Assembly: GCF_000373105.1 (NCBI RefSeq)
Contig: NZ_KB890497.1
Coordinates: 62,001-126,000, forward strand
From: Neolewinella persica DSM 23188
GTDB lineage: Bacteria > Bacteroidota > Bacteroidia > Chitinophagales > Saprospiraceae
Direction of reading: 5' to 3'
Length of the DNA: 64,000 bases
Position numbers and translations under genes: made by a program. Shown in pieces: positions 41,242-49,013 of this stretch; the stretch's first letter is position 1; each line of letters starts with the position of its first letter. Below the pieces are notes generated by a model. The model saw only the letters and a program-made list of their open reading frames with translations. It was not told the DNA's origin and made no database searches.

Positions 41242-42603
41242 CTACACCAAATAACTAAGCCCCAAGCACCCCACTAACCCGATCAGGCTAACCACGGTCT
41301 CCATCACCGTCCAGCTACGCAGGGTCTGCGTAACCGTCAGCCCGAAGTACTCCTTGAATAGCCAGAAGCCGGTATCATTAACGTGACTGGCGGTCAGGGA
41401 ACCGGCACCGGTAGCCAGCACCAGTAGTTCCGGACTGGCAGCGCCGCTCTGCGCCAGCGGCAAGACAATCCCCGCGGCCGTAATCGCGGCTACGGTAGCC
41501 GAACCAAGTGTAACCCGCAGCGCTGCTGCGATCAGCCACGCGATAAGGATGGGGTGGGCGTTGAAGCCCTGGAGCACGTCAACGATGTATTCACTGGTTC
41601 CACTGTCGACAAGCACCTGCTTGAAGGCACCACCCGCAGCGATGATGAGCAAAACGGCGGCCATTGGCGCGAGTTGTTTGCTTACACGGGACATCAGGCT
41701 AGCCACGGGGATTGCTGACTGTCGGCCAAGAACAAACATCGCAATCAGTACACCCACCAGCAGGGCGATGGTGGCGTCGGTCAAGAGACCCGAGTTGACG
41801 AGCTCTGCGAAGAAACCCTGATTGCCAGCATTGGCAGTAATACCCCCGACAGCCTCTTCTGCTCCTCCAACCAAATATTGCACCAGCGTCCCCGCCGCCA
41901 AAAGCAATACGGGCAACAACGCGCACAGCACACTGGCACCAAATGATGGCAGTTTATCCGGAAGATTAGTCTCTTCGAAAGTCAATGCTCCCTTGGTGAA
42001 CGGCATATTACGCAAGGTGCGGGCGAACAACGGCCCCGCTAAAATCACCGCTGGAATGCCCAGCAGGATTCCGTACAATAAGACCTTGCCCACGTCCGCT
42101 CCATAGGTGTCGGAAATGAGCATTGGCGCAGGGTGTGGCGGTAAAAAACCATGGGTGACCGATAGGGAAGCAACTGCAGCCACCGCCACCATCGCCAGCG
42201 GTAACTTAGCCTTCTCCGCAGCGCTCATGATGATCGGTGCCATCATCACGAAGGCCACGGAATAGAACAGCGGTATTCCGATCAGAAATCCGACGGCACA
42301 CAAACCCCAGAGGATCGACATGCCTTCACGGCCCGCTACCAACTTATCGGTGATCACTTTCGCCGCTCCCGTTTCGGCGATTATGCCGCCCAGTACGGAG
42401 CCCAGTCCCAGGATCAGCGCCAACCCGCCCAGCGTTCCGCCAACACCGCTGGTTACTGCCGTCATCGTTCCCGCCGGACCCATGCCAAGCGCAAGTCCCG
42501 CACCGATAGCGACGAGTACTAAAGCAATAAAGGGATGCCATTTAAGGCCGATGATGAGGGCGAGTAGAGCGAGTACCGCCAGGAGCGTGATAAGTATTGG
42601 CAT
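41242..42603 (-). CDS. GntP family gluconate-type permease
   Basis: 453 residues, about 12-14 hydrophobic segments, the normal length. Family landmarks: [82 protein letters not shown]. These proteins import gluconate or related sugar acids with protons. No gluconate kinase or dehydratase is close, so the substrate stays open. It is preceded by a 16-bp inverted repeat and ends next to the 69-bp array. Confidence 0.93.
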   Translation of the reverse strand: [453 protein letters not shown]

Positions 42604-42606
42604 AGT

Positions 42607-42677
42607 GTTGGTGCTATTGGTCTGTTAGTGCTATTGAGGCTAAAGTACCAAAGAACCAACTGACCAATAGCACCAAC
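42607..42677. repeat. Perfect 16-bp inverted repeat upstream of gntP-type gene
   Basis: GTTGGTGCTATTGGTC and GACCAATAGCACCAAC are exact inverted copies with about 39 bases between. Related text (CCAACAGACCAATAG) is near 32390. Confidence 0.88.
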
Positions 42678-42693
42678 AGACCAATACGACCGA

Positions 42694-43008
42694 TTATTCC
42701 CCTTGCAATACCACATCCAGCATGCTGGGAAAACTAAGTACGGCATCTCCCCACTTATCCTTAATCGCCTTCTGGTGGTTCAAAGCGTGTTTCTCCTGAT
42801 AAATGTCGAAGACCAAACGAGATTTGAAGGTCAGCAACAGGGCATAGGTTGGGCCGTCGGACTCATCAACACCCAGTAGGCGAGTAAGGTGGTACCGCTC
42901 AACGGTGCCCGATTCCATTACGGCCGGAAGGTAGGCGCGTTCCATCCAGCTGAGCCAGGGGGCGTGTTGGCGATGGTCGACTTTGGAGGTAACGTTGTAG
43001 ATGATCAT
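42694..43008 (-). CDS. DUF4286 family protein
   Basis: 104 residues. Text IIYNVTSKVDHRQHAPWLSWMERAYLPAVMESG fits the start of DUF4286 (IlYNVTvkvd...W..WM...HlP.vm.TG), followed by HLTRLLGVDESDGPTYALLLTFKSR and a C-terminal FPSMLDVVL. It is a dimeric alpha-beta barrel-like fold by analogy, in the cytoplasm; function unknown. Situated between the GntP-type permease gene and murA, all on the minus strand. Confidence 0.82.
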   Translation of the reverse strand: MIIYNVTSKVDHRQHAPWLSWMERAYLPAVMESGTVERYHLTRLLGVDESDGPTYALLLTFKSRLVFDIYQEKHALNHQKAIKDKWGDAVLSFPSMLDVVLQGE

Positions 43009-43019
43009 GGGCGAAAAAC

Positions 43020-43105
43020 ATGCATTTGTCGATGGGTGATATTTGATAGGCGATTTGCGCGATCTCGTGCGGTAGCCAATCAGATATCAGATATCGCCAA
43101 TCGCA
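43020..43105. repeat. GATATC/CGATTTGCG-type simple repeats
   Basis: GATGGGTGATATTTGATAGGCGATTTGCG followed by CAGATATCAGATATCGCCAATCGCATATCGCATAT, partly self-complementary, in the gap between DUF4286 and murA. Confidence 0.6.
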
Positions 43106-43116
43106 TATCGCATATT

Positions 43117-44430
43117 TTACTCCCTTATTATAGAGGCACCCAGCGCATTCAATCGCTCGTCAATCCGCTGGTACCCCCGGTCAATCTGGTTGATGTTATC
43201 TATCCGGCTGGTGCCTTCGGCCGACATGGCGGCGATGAGCAGGGAAACCCCGGCCCGGATGTCGGGAGAACTCATCTTGATGCCGCGCAGTGGTGCCCGC
43301 TTGTCGAGGCCGATAACCGTAGCACGGTGCGGATCACAGAGGATGATCTGCGCGCCCATGTCGATCAGTTTGTCGACAAAGAAAAGCCGGCTCTCGAACA
43401 TCTTTTGGTGGATGAGTACGGAGCCACGGGCCTGAATGGCCGTAACCAGAGCGATACTCATCAAGTCGGGGGTGAAGCCGGGCCAGGGGGCATCGTAGAG
43501 GGTCATCAGACCGCCTTCGATGAAGGAACCGATTTCATAATGATCCTGGGCGGGAATATGGATGTCGTCTCCGGGGAAATTCATCTTTATGCCCAGCCGC
43601 TGGAAAGTAGACGGGATGATGCCCAGCTGATCCCTGCGCACGTCTTTGATGGTGATGTCGGATCCGGTCATGGCGGCCATACCAATGAAGGAGCCGATTT
43701 CGATCATGTCGGGTAGCATACGGTGTTCGGTGCCGCCCAAAGAGTCGACGCCCTGGATGCGGAGCAGATTGGAGCCGATGCCTTCGATCTTGGCACCCAT
43801 ACGGACGAGCATTTTACAGAGCTGCTGAAGGTAGGGCTCACAGGCAGCGTTGTAAATGGTGGTTTCGCCTTTGGCGAGGACGGCGGCCATCACGACGTTG
43901 GCAGTGCCGGTCACGCTGATCTCCTCCATGTGGAGGTAGGTACCAACCAGGCCGTCGGTGCTGAAAGTGTAGATGTGGCGGTCGGCGTCGTATTTGAAGT
44001 CAGCACCAAGAGCCTGAAGGCCCAGAAGGTGCGTATCGAGCCGACGACGGCCAATCTTATCCCCACCGGGCTTAGGCAGGCTGGCGCGTCCGTAACGGTT
44101 GAGCAGCGGCGCAATCAGCATCACGGAACCACGAATTTTCTGGGCATCGCGGACGTAATCTTCGCTCAGCACGTAATCGATGTTGATGTCTTTGGCGGTC
44201 ACCCGGACGCTCTCGCGGGTAAGGCGTTCCACCTTCGCGCCGAGGCCTTCCACGAGGTCGAGCAGCTTATTAATGTCGAGGATGTCGGGCAGGTTCTCGA
44301 TCAACACCGGCTCTGAAGTGAGCAGGGTGGCGGAGATGATCTGCAGCGCTTCGTTCTTGGCGCCCTGGGGGATGATTTCGCCGGAGAGCTTGTGGCCTCC
44401 TTCTACGATGAATGTTCCGTTGTCGGTCAT
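43117..44430 (-). CDS. murA: UDP-N-acetylglucosamine 1-carboxyvinyltransferase with Asp at the fosfomycin site
   Basis: 437 residues from ATG 44430. The longer frame to 44499 translates TTCTCGATTCTC-type repeats, so it is rejected. MurA transfers enolpyruvate from PEP to UDP-GlcNAc, the first committed step of peptidoglycan synthesis, in the cytoplasm. Signatures: QGAKNEALQ at 22-30, GYQRIDERL near the C-terminus, and the loop PKPGGDKIGRRRLDTHL. In E. coli this loop has Cys115 (PGGCTIG); here it is Asp124. Asp at this position is known from fosfomycin-resistant MurA enzymes, and the enzyme stays active. It is otherwise full length. Confidence 0.97.
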   Translation of the reverse strand: MTDNGTFIVEGGHKLSGEIIPQGAKNEALQIISATLLTSEPVLIENLPDILDINKLLDLVEGLGAKVERLTRESVRVTAKDINIDYVLSEDYVRDAQKIRGSVMLIAPLLNRYGRASLPKPGGDKIGRRRLDTHLLGLQALGADFKYDADRHIYTFSTDGLVGTYLHMEEISVTGTANVVMAAVLAKGETTIYNAACEPYLQQLCKMLVRMGAKIEGIGSNLLRIQGVDSLGGTEHRMLPDMIEIGSFIGMAAMTGSDITIKDVRRDQLGIIPSTFQRLGIKMNFPGDDIHIPAQDHYEIGSFIEGGLMTLYDAPWPGFTPDLMSIALVTAIQARGSVLIHQKMFESRLFFVDKLIDMGAQIILCDPHRATVIGLDKRAPLRGIKMSSPDIRAGVSLLIAAMSAEGTSRIDNINQIDRGYQRIDERLNALGASIIRE

Positions 44431-44524
44431 GGGCGCGAAGGTACCTTTGGATTCTCGATTCTCAATTCTCGATTCCGGATTTTTGATTGAAGGGTGCATT
44501 TTTATTGATTTTGAGTGAATAGTG

Positions 44525-44541
44525 GGCGGGGCCGCAGGTGC
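44525..44541 (-). repeat. Dispersed core repeat, copy 10
   Basis: GGCGGGGCCGCAGGTGC, arm AAGGGGAGGATTTTAAAGAGCAGGG. It lies between the secreted protein gene (ending at 44567) and murA. Confidence 0.88.
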
Positions 44542-44566
44542 AAGGGGAGGATTTTAAAGAGCAGGG

Positions 44567-45286
44567 TTAGCAGGCGACGCTGTAAAGAATGATGACTACT
44601 CCGAAGTATTCTTTGATAATGACTTCCTCCAGGTCCCTTTTAAAGGTTAGCGAGTCAGGTGTTTTATTGATCAGGTAAGCATTTTTCCACGCCATTCCGT
44701 TTGGGTTGTAATTATTAAGTTGGAACCATTTGGCGGCCAGGAGATAGCCCGCAGCCAAGGTGGCATTGGGCACCACGATTGTCTCTCCAGCACCGACCTT
44801 ATCCCAGAAACTGCTGATCGTGATTCCATTATCGTACAGCAGGCTGAGTTCTCCGTGCGTACTTTCTGCCGAAGACGGTAGAAAATGTAGCGTATCTACT
44901 ATCGCTACTCCGGGCTTTCCGCCACTAGCAAGGAAATTTACTGAAAGGGGCTTAGGATCGTAATTACTGATGTAGCCGTTAAAAGCATAGCCCTTCAGCT
45001 CACCGTACCGGACACCGACGAACTGCCCCAACATTTCCCAGCCAGGCAGTTCTTCTCCGTCCAGCTGGCGTACCGGGATGATGTCAATACTGAGGTCTTC
45101 TCCCCATTCGCCGGTCAGTTGGACGGTGGCGCCGTAGGGAATAACCGCCAGCTTTTTGCCTTGTGGATTGCCTTCGGCGCGCAGCACCAGGCCAGATGTT
45201 GCCCAAACGTATTTGTCGTTGGAGGTTGCCTGGTGTTGAGAAAGGAGGGTAGAGGAACAAAGTAAAAATAATGTGAGGTAACGCAT
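44567..45286 (-). CDS. Secreted protein with SH3-like region
   Basis: 239 residues. Signal peptide about 1-17. The segment YVWATSGLVLRAEGNPQGKKLAVIPYGATVQLTGEW is a typical bacterial SH3 (SH3b) start, with a following GYAFNGYIS. The remainder (about 110-239) is of unknown type and ends in a Cys (IILYSVAC). SH3b domains in secreted proteins usually bind peptidoglycan or other ligands, so envelope binding is inferred. No operon partner: it points away from the neighbouring DUF6304-like gene and is downstream of a repeat gap. Confidence 0.7.
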   Translation of the reverse strand: MRYLTLFLLCSSTLLSQHQATSNDKYVWATSGLVLRAEGNPQGKKLAVIPYGATVQLTGEWGEDLSIDIIPVRQLDGEELPGWEMLGQFVGVRYGELKGYAFNGYISNYDPKPLSVNFLASGGKPGVAIVDTLHFLPSSAESTHGELSLLYDNGITISSFWDKVGAGETIVVPNATLAAGYLLAAKWFQLNNYNPNGMAWKNAYLINKTPDSLTFKRDLEEVIIKEYFGVVIILYSVAC

Positions 45287-45384
45287 GGTGTGCTTGATTT
45301 GTTACCCCAAAGTTCGGTGGGTGGCGGGCAGGATTTGGGGCCGATTAGAATTCGTGGGGGTTGGGCCAGGATTCGCTTAGTGAC

Positions 45385-45435
45385 CCTGGGCGAGGGGCGC
45401 TTCCGCTCGCTGCCAGAGGCAGCTTCGACCGGGGG
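45385..45435. repeat. GC-rich hairpin with GGGCGCTTCCGCTCG
   Basis: GGGCGCTTCCGCTCGCTGCC and GGCAGCTTCGACC can fold; related to the hairpin at 27959. In the gap before the DUF6304-like gene. Confidence 0.5.
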
Positions 45436-45555
45436 GCATTCCTGACAACTGCGGCAGGATCCGGATTTTGCTCCTCAATCTTTAAAGGCTACGTTAAATA
45501 TTATGGGGACTAAATTTGCTCCTAATTAGGATCAATCCAAGAACCCTTGTTTACA

Positions 45556-46245
45556 ATGAAGCAACCAATCATCTACAGAGGCAAAGCCGGAACGATCAAT
45601 GGAACCTTAGTCAATAGATTCGTTCCAGAATGTGAGGTCCAGCCGTACCCGCTCCTAATTACCCTTGATGGCCTGGACTTTGAGGGCAACACCTTCACCG
45701 GCCTTTCCCCAGTTACTGAGCACGACGCAGCAAAAGCATTGGGGAAGTTTGAGTTTGTAGAATACGGGAACCAACACCCTTCTACAGCCTACGTTGAGTT
45801 AATGAATTACCAACTAGAGTTTGACTTAAGGATATTAATTGTAGATAAAAACAAGGCGCAGGATTTAGAAGTTGATGGCACCTGTACGGTCGATAAGGGA
45901 ATTGAGGCTGATTTAATCAAGTTTGAATTTACCTTATATGGCGATGGTCACGAAGTTTCCAATTGCGATTTTGACGGGCTTTTTGATTTCCTAAAGGAGA
46001 AAATCGGACCAGAATACTGCCTGAAAAACTGTCATGGTTGCGCCTATTCTGACTACAGTCCATACGGCAATGATACTTTTGGTACTATGATGTGCTTCAG
46101 AAATTGCAAAAGCGAATATTCTAAAGTGAAAAGCAAGGCGGACTTTTTCGAGGTGCTTAATCTGAACCAGGATATTACGGTTCAGGAAACCTACCTGTGC
46201 GATCAATTTGAGGCAAGGAAGAAGGGGACAGGTTATAGAGGATGA
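45556..46245 (+). CDS. Cys-rich protein, DUF6304-like
   Basis: 229 residues from ATG 45556 (TTG 45547 alternative). The C-terminal half has the cysteine pattern CLKNCHGCAYSDYSPYG, TFGTMMCFRNCKSEY and ETYLCDQFE, which fits DUF6304 as I remember it and suggests a metal site or disulfides. There is no signal peptide. The N-terminal half is beta-rich (EFDLRILIVDKNKAQ). Codon and base composition look a little richer in A/T than neighbours, which may mean recent acquisition. Function unknown. Confidence 0.62.
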   Translation: MKQPIIYRGKAGTINGTLVNRFVPECEVQPYPLLITLDGLDFEGNTFTGLSPVTEHDAAKALGKFEFVEYGNQHPSTAYVELMNYQLEFDLRILIVDKNKAQDLEVDGTCTVDKGIEADLIKFEFTLYGDGHEVSNCDFDGLFDFLKEKIGPEYCLKNCHGCAYSDYSPYGNDTFGTMMCFRNCKSEYSKVKSKADFFEVLNLNQDITVQETYLCDQFEARKKGTGYRG

Positions 46246-46299
46246 CTTGATTTGCGCTGAGCTATCCGGCTAAGGCCGGAGCTACACGTGTATTATCCG

Positions 46300-46366
46300 C
46301 CCGTCCGACGGATCCTTTTTCGCGGGGCGACGAAGGAGCCAACCGCGAAAAAGTCCGTCTGACGGG
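46300..46366. repeat. Hairpin CCCGTCCGACGGATCCTTTTTCGCGG
   Basis: Left arm CCCGTCCGACGG ... TTTTTCGCGG and right arm CCGCGAAAAAG ... CCGTCTGACGGG pair nearly throughout. Confidence 0.8.
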
Positions 46367-46417
46367 TTGGGGTAACCTTCCAATGCCGTCTTATGAATTA
46401 GGGAACCTTCCCCAAAG

Positions 46418-46477
46418 CCGACAGACAAACTTTTCGTCCGGCTGCGCCAGGCCGAAAAGGATTTGTCGGACGGCCGG
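46418..46477. repeat. Long hairpin, family CCGTCCGACAAA, second copy
   Basis: CCGACAGACAAAC and TTTGTCGGACGG outer arms, CTTTTCG/CGAAAAG inner arms around GTCCGGCTGCGCCAGGC. Shares the loop text with 20741-20770. Confidence 0.85.
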
Positions 46478-46502
46478 ACACTGTGCTCCTCTAACGAACT
46501 CT

Positions 46503-46519
46503 GCACCTGCGGCCGCGCC
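46503..46519 (+). repeat. Dispersed core repeat, copy 11
   Basis: GCACCTGCGGCCGCGCC, preceded by GTGCTCCTCTAACGAACTCT and followed by CTGAAAA. Confidence 0.85.
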
Positions 46520-46599
46520 CTGAAAATAAATTCCCCCCAAATTCCAACCTTTTACTTCCCCTTCCCATCAAATGAGCAAATGACCGCTTACCCGCCCGT

Positions 46600-47133
46600 A
46601 TGAGGACCCCTGAAAAAGATACGTTGATTGATCGTTGCCTGCGCGGAAACCGCGATGCGCAAAACGAGCTCTATCGGCGGGAAGTCCATGGCGTTTTTCA
46701 CCTGGTGATACGCCTGGTGGCCAACCGGATGGATGCGGAAGACCTCACTCAGGAGTGCTTCATCAAAGTATTTCAGCGTCTGCCACAGTTCCGTGGTGAA
46801 GCGTCGGTACGGACGTGGATAAAACGAATTGCCATCAACCTCAGCCTGGAGCACCTGCGACGGCAGCAACTACTTTTGGTACCCGTTGACGACGAGGTCC
46901 TGATTGAGGAACCACCGCTGCCTCAGGTGGATATGACTCAGGTGCATCATGCGATTAAAGACCTGCCGAAAGGCTGTCGGGTGGTACTGACTCTGTACCT
47001 CCTGGAAGGTTACCGGCATGCGGAGATAGCGGATATCCTGGCAGTTTCTGTTTCCACCGTAAAATCACAGTATTGGCGGGCCAAACACTTATTGCGGCTC
47101 GCTTTAACCCAAAAGATCACGCAACATGAATGA
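46600..47133 (+). CDS. ECF-type RNA polymerase sigma factor
   Basis: 177 residues. Region 2 is seen at about 15-75 with LYRREVHGVFHLVIRLV, DAEDLTQECFIKVFQRLPQF; region 4 at about 115-170 with LPKGCRVVLTLYLLEGYRHAEIADILAVSVSTVKSQYWRAK. It directs RNA polymerase to a regulon, normally held off by a partner anti-sigma factor; that role probably falls to the overlapping gene at 47126. Region 2.4/4.2 motifs are ordinary. The start at 46600 follows a core repeat and a 60-bp AT-rich leader. Confidence 0.95.
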   Translation: MRTPEKDTLIDRCLRGNRDAQNELYRREVHGVFHLVIRLVANRMDAEDLTQECFIKVFQRLPQFRGEASVRTWIKRIAINLSLEHLRRQQLLLVPVDDEVLIEEPPLPQVDMTQVHHAIKDLPKGCRVVLTLYLLEGYRHAEIADILAVSVSTVKSQYWRAKHLLRLALTQKITQHE

Positions 47134-47668
47134 ATTCGAACGACAGATTCAGCAGCGACGATCGGAACTGGATCGGGTCGAAGATGTCCCGGTTCCAAAA
47201 CTCTGGACTGGCATCGAGGAGCAAATGGCCGGACAGAAGTCTGGCGCCCGGGAACGAAAGTATCAACGTTGGTTGCTCGCAGCATCAGTACTCGTAGTAG
47301 TGTCTTTGGGTATAGCGTTTTTCGGCCAGCAGTCTTCGGTACCAGCTCCGATGGTGATGAGCGACCTTTCTCCGGAACTGGCCAAACAGGAAGCAGCTTT
47401 CTTGAGGACCATCGCACAAAAAGAGGCGGCATTGAAACTCAACGAACTGGACCGAGCTGCTTACGCGCCGTTTTTTGAAGAAATATCCTTACTCGATTCC
47501 TTTAAAACCGAATCCCAAAAAGAATTGCCGAATTACGGCGCCAATGACCGCCTGCTTAGCACCATCATAAGGTACTACGAACTGAAAATATTACTTCTCG
47601 AACAGCTGGAAAATGATCTGGCCAAACAACAATATTATGGTACACCATATCAAGCCCTTGAAATTTAG
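47126..47668 (+). CDS. Probable anti-sigma factor, single-pass membrane protein
   Basis: 180 residues, overlapping the sigma gene by 8 bp. A cytoplasmic N-terminal segment (1-48; RSELDRVEDVPVPKLWTGIEEQM) is followed by one helix (about 50-68, WLLAASVLVVVSLGIAFFG) and an outside helical part (about 80-180) rich in Leu and Glu. It lacks a recognisable zinc motif (no HxxxCxxC), so the anti-sigma call is from position and topology, not from family. It overlaps the next gene too (47637). Confidence 0.68.
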   Translation: MNEFERQIQQRRSELDRVEDVPVPKLWTGIEEQMAGQKSGARERKYQRWLLAASVLVVVSLGIAFFGQQSSVPAPMVMSDLSPELAKQEAAFLRTIAQKEAALKLNELDRAAYAPFFEEISLLDSFKTESQKELPNYGANDRLLSTIIRYYELKILLLEQLENDLAKQQYYGTPYQALEI

Positions 47669-48947
47669 TGCCCTGCTGGCCACTTTGCTCCTTTTCTCCT
47701 GTTTGACCGCCCAGGACGCGGCCAAAACTTATGATGAATCCTTTTCCAATCCTGGTGATGTCGGCATTACCCAAAGTCGCGGCCCGCTTACGATACTCCC
47801 TGCAACTGACGGTAAAATCAGGGTGGTTACGGAAATGAGTGTTGAGGGGAAAAACGGAACGGATGCCGCCGCTTTTCTCATAAAGCTACAAACGGAGGTC
47901 AAGGAAATGGGGGGACGCTTACTGGTGGAAACCGGTTTGAGGAATGTCCGTAGCTGGAATCAGAATAATAATTCGATGAAGATTGTCTTTCAGGACGGCA
48001 CAAAATTTTCTGGTATCCGTAATTTTGAACTTAGTACCACCGTCTACCTCCCCGAAACCCAAAGGCTGAAGATCGAGACCCGGTTCGAGCGGGTAGATGT
48101 TGATCCGACGGTGAAAATTGGAAATCTTGAGCTCGTGCTCAATAATTCAAAATACAGAGGAGGTAGTATTTCGGGAAGTCTGAAGCTAAGTGTTCGCTTC
48201 GGAGAACTTGAAATTGGGGACATAGGAGGTAACCTGACCGGAACGATGCACAACGTCAGAACAGAGTTCGGTAACGTTGGTGATGTGCGGCTTGATACCC
48301 GATTTTGCCGCCAGCGCATGGGGACGGTGAAGACATTGGAATTGACTTCCCATAACGACCACCTGGAAGTGAAATCAGTGCTGGGGGAAGTAGAAATTGA
48401 TGATCGTTTCGGTACCTATACAATAGGAAGTACTGGCAACGGAAGAATCAGCACCCACAACGGTACTTTCGAAATAGAGAGTGGGGGAGAATATAAAGTT
48501 ATGGGCCGCTTTGGCAACTTTGACTTTGACCGTATTGACGTATTGGAACTCAGGGATAACCACAACAGCGATTATGACGTCAAAGAACTCGGTTCCGTTA
48601 GTGGTGATGGCCGTTTCACGAATGTTGTGGCAGACCATCTCGGCCAAAGTGCAGACCTGAATCTGGAAAACGGTAAACTCCGTGTCGATGAAGTCGCTCC
48701 CGGTTTCCGTGGAATATCCGTAGAAGGCCGATTTTTCGAAGTAGATATTAATTTCCGCAAGCCCACCAATTACCGGGTATTTGCCAACCTTCGTTTTGGT
48801 GACCTCAGGGTTCCCGACAACCTGGTGACGGTTAAGAAGATCAAGGATCATTCAGATTTGGAGGTGGAACTCAAAACGTCAAATGCCTCTAACAACAGTG
48901 CGATGATTAAAGTGAAAGGGCAGAATGCAAAGCTGTTTATTGATTAG
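47637..48947 (+). CDS. Secreted beta-repeat protein (DUF4097/adhesin-like)
   Basis: 436 residues from ATG 47637, overlapping the anti-sigma gene by 32 bp. Signal peptide about 1-26. The body is a long series of short beta-strands with G/N turns (LKLSVRFGELEIGDIGGNLTGTM, GEVEIDDRFGTYTIGSTGNG, LEVKSVLG), the mark of right-handed beta-helix repeats of the DUF4097 type. It is probably periplasmic or surface exposed. Its co-translation with sigma and anti-sigma factors makes it either a target or the signal sensor of that system. Confidence 0.78.
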   Translation: MVHHIKPLKFSALLATLLLFSCLTAQDAAKTYDESFSNPGDVGITQSRGPLTILPATDGKIRVVTEMSVEGKNGTDAAAFLIKLQTEVKEMGGRLLVETGLRNVRSWNQNNNSMKIVFQDGTKFSGIRNFELSTTVYLPETQRLKIETRFERVDVDPTVKIGNLELVLNNSKYRGGSISGSLKLSVRFGELEIGDIGGNLTGTMHNVRTEFGNVGDVRLDTRFCRQRMGTVKTLELTSHNDHLEVKSVLGEVEIDDRFGTYTIGSTGNGRISTHNGTFEIESGGEYKVMGRFGNFDFDRIDVLELRDNHNSDYDVKELGSVSGDGRFTNVVADHLGQSADLNLENGKLRVDEVAPGFRGISVEGRFFEVDINFRKPTNYRVFANLRFGDLRVPDNLVTVKKIKDHSDLEVELKTSNASNNSAMIKVKGQNAKLFID

Positions 48948-48959
48948 CCTTAATACTTG

Positions 48960-49001
48960 AATCAAGCGCTAAAGTAGAGAGACCCACTTTAGCGCTTGAT
49001 T
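48960..49001. terminator. Strong hairpin between convergent genes
   Basis: ATCAAGCGCTAAAGT and ACTTTAGCGCTTGAT form a perfect 15-bp stem. It lacks a T-run, but its place between converging stop codons (48947, 49014) suggests termination or RNA protection. Confidence 0.75.
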
Positions 49002-49013
49002 CGCGTTTAATGG

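Larger units (their letters stand above)
46246..46599. other. 354-bp gap with two long hairpins and a core repeat
   Basis: Includes the hairpins at 46300-46366 and 46418-46477 and the core repeat at 46503. No gene found. Confidence 0.6.

Noticed and set aside
46853-46869. GCACCTGCGACGGCAGC inside the sigma factor gene
   Set aside because: Only the first nine bases match the core; the rest and the arm do not.
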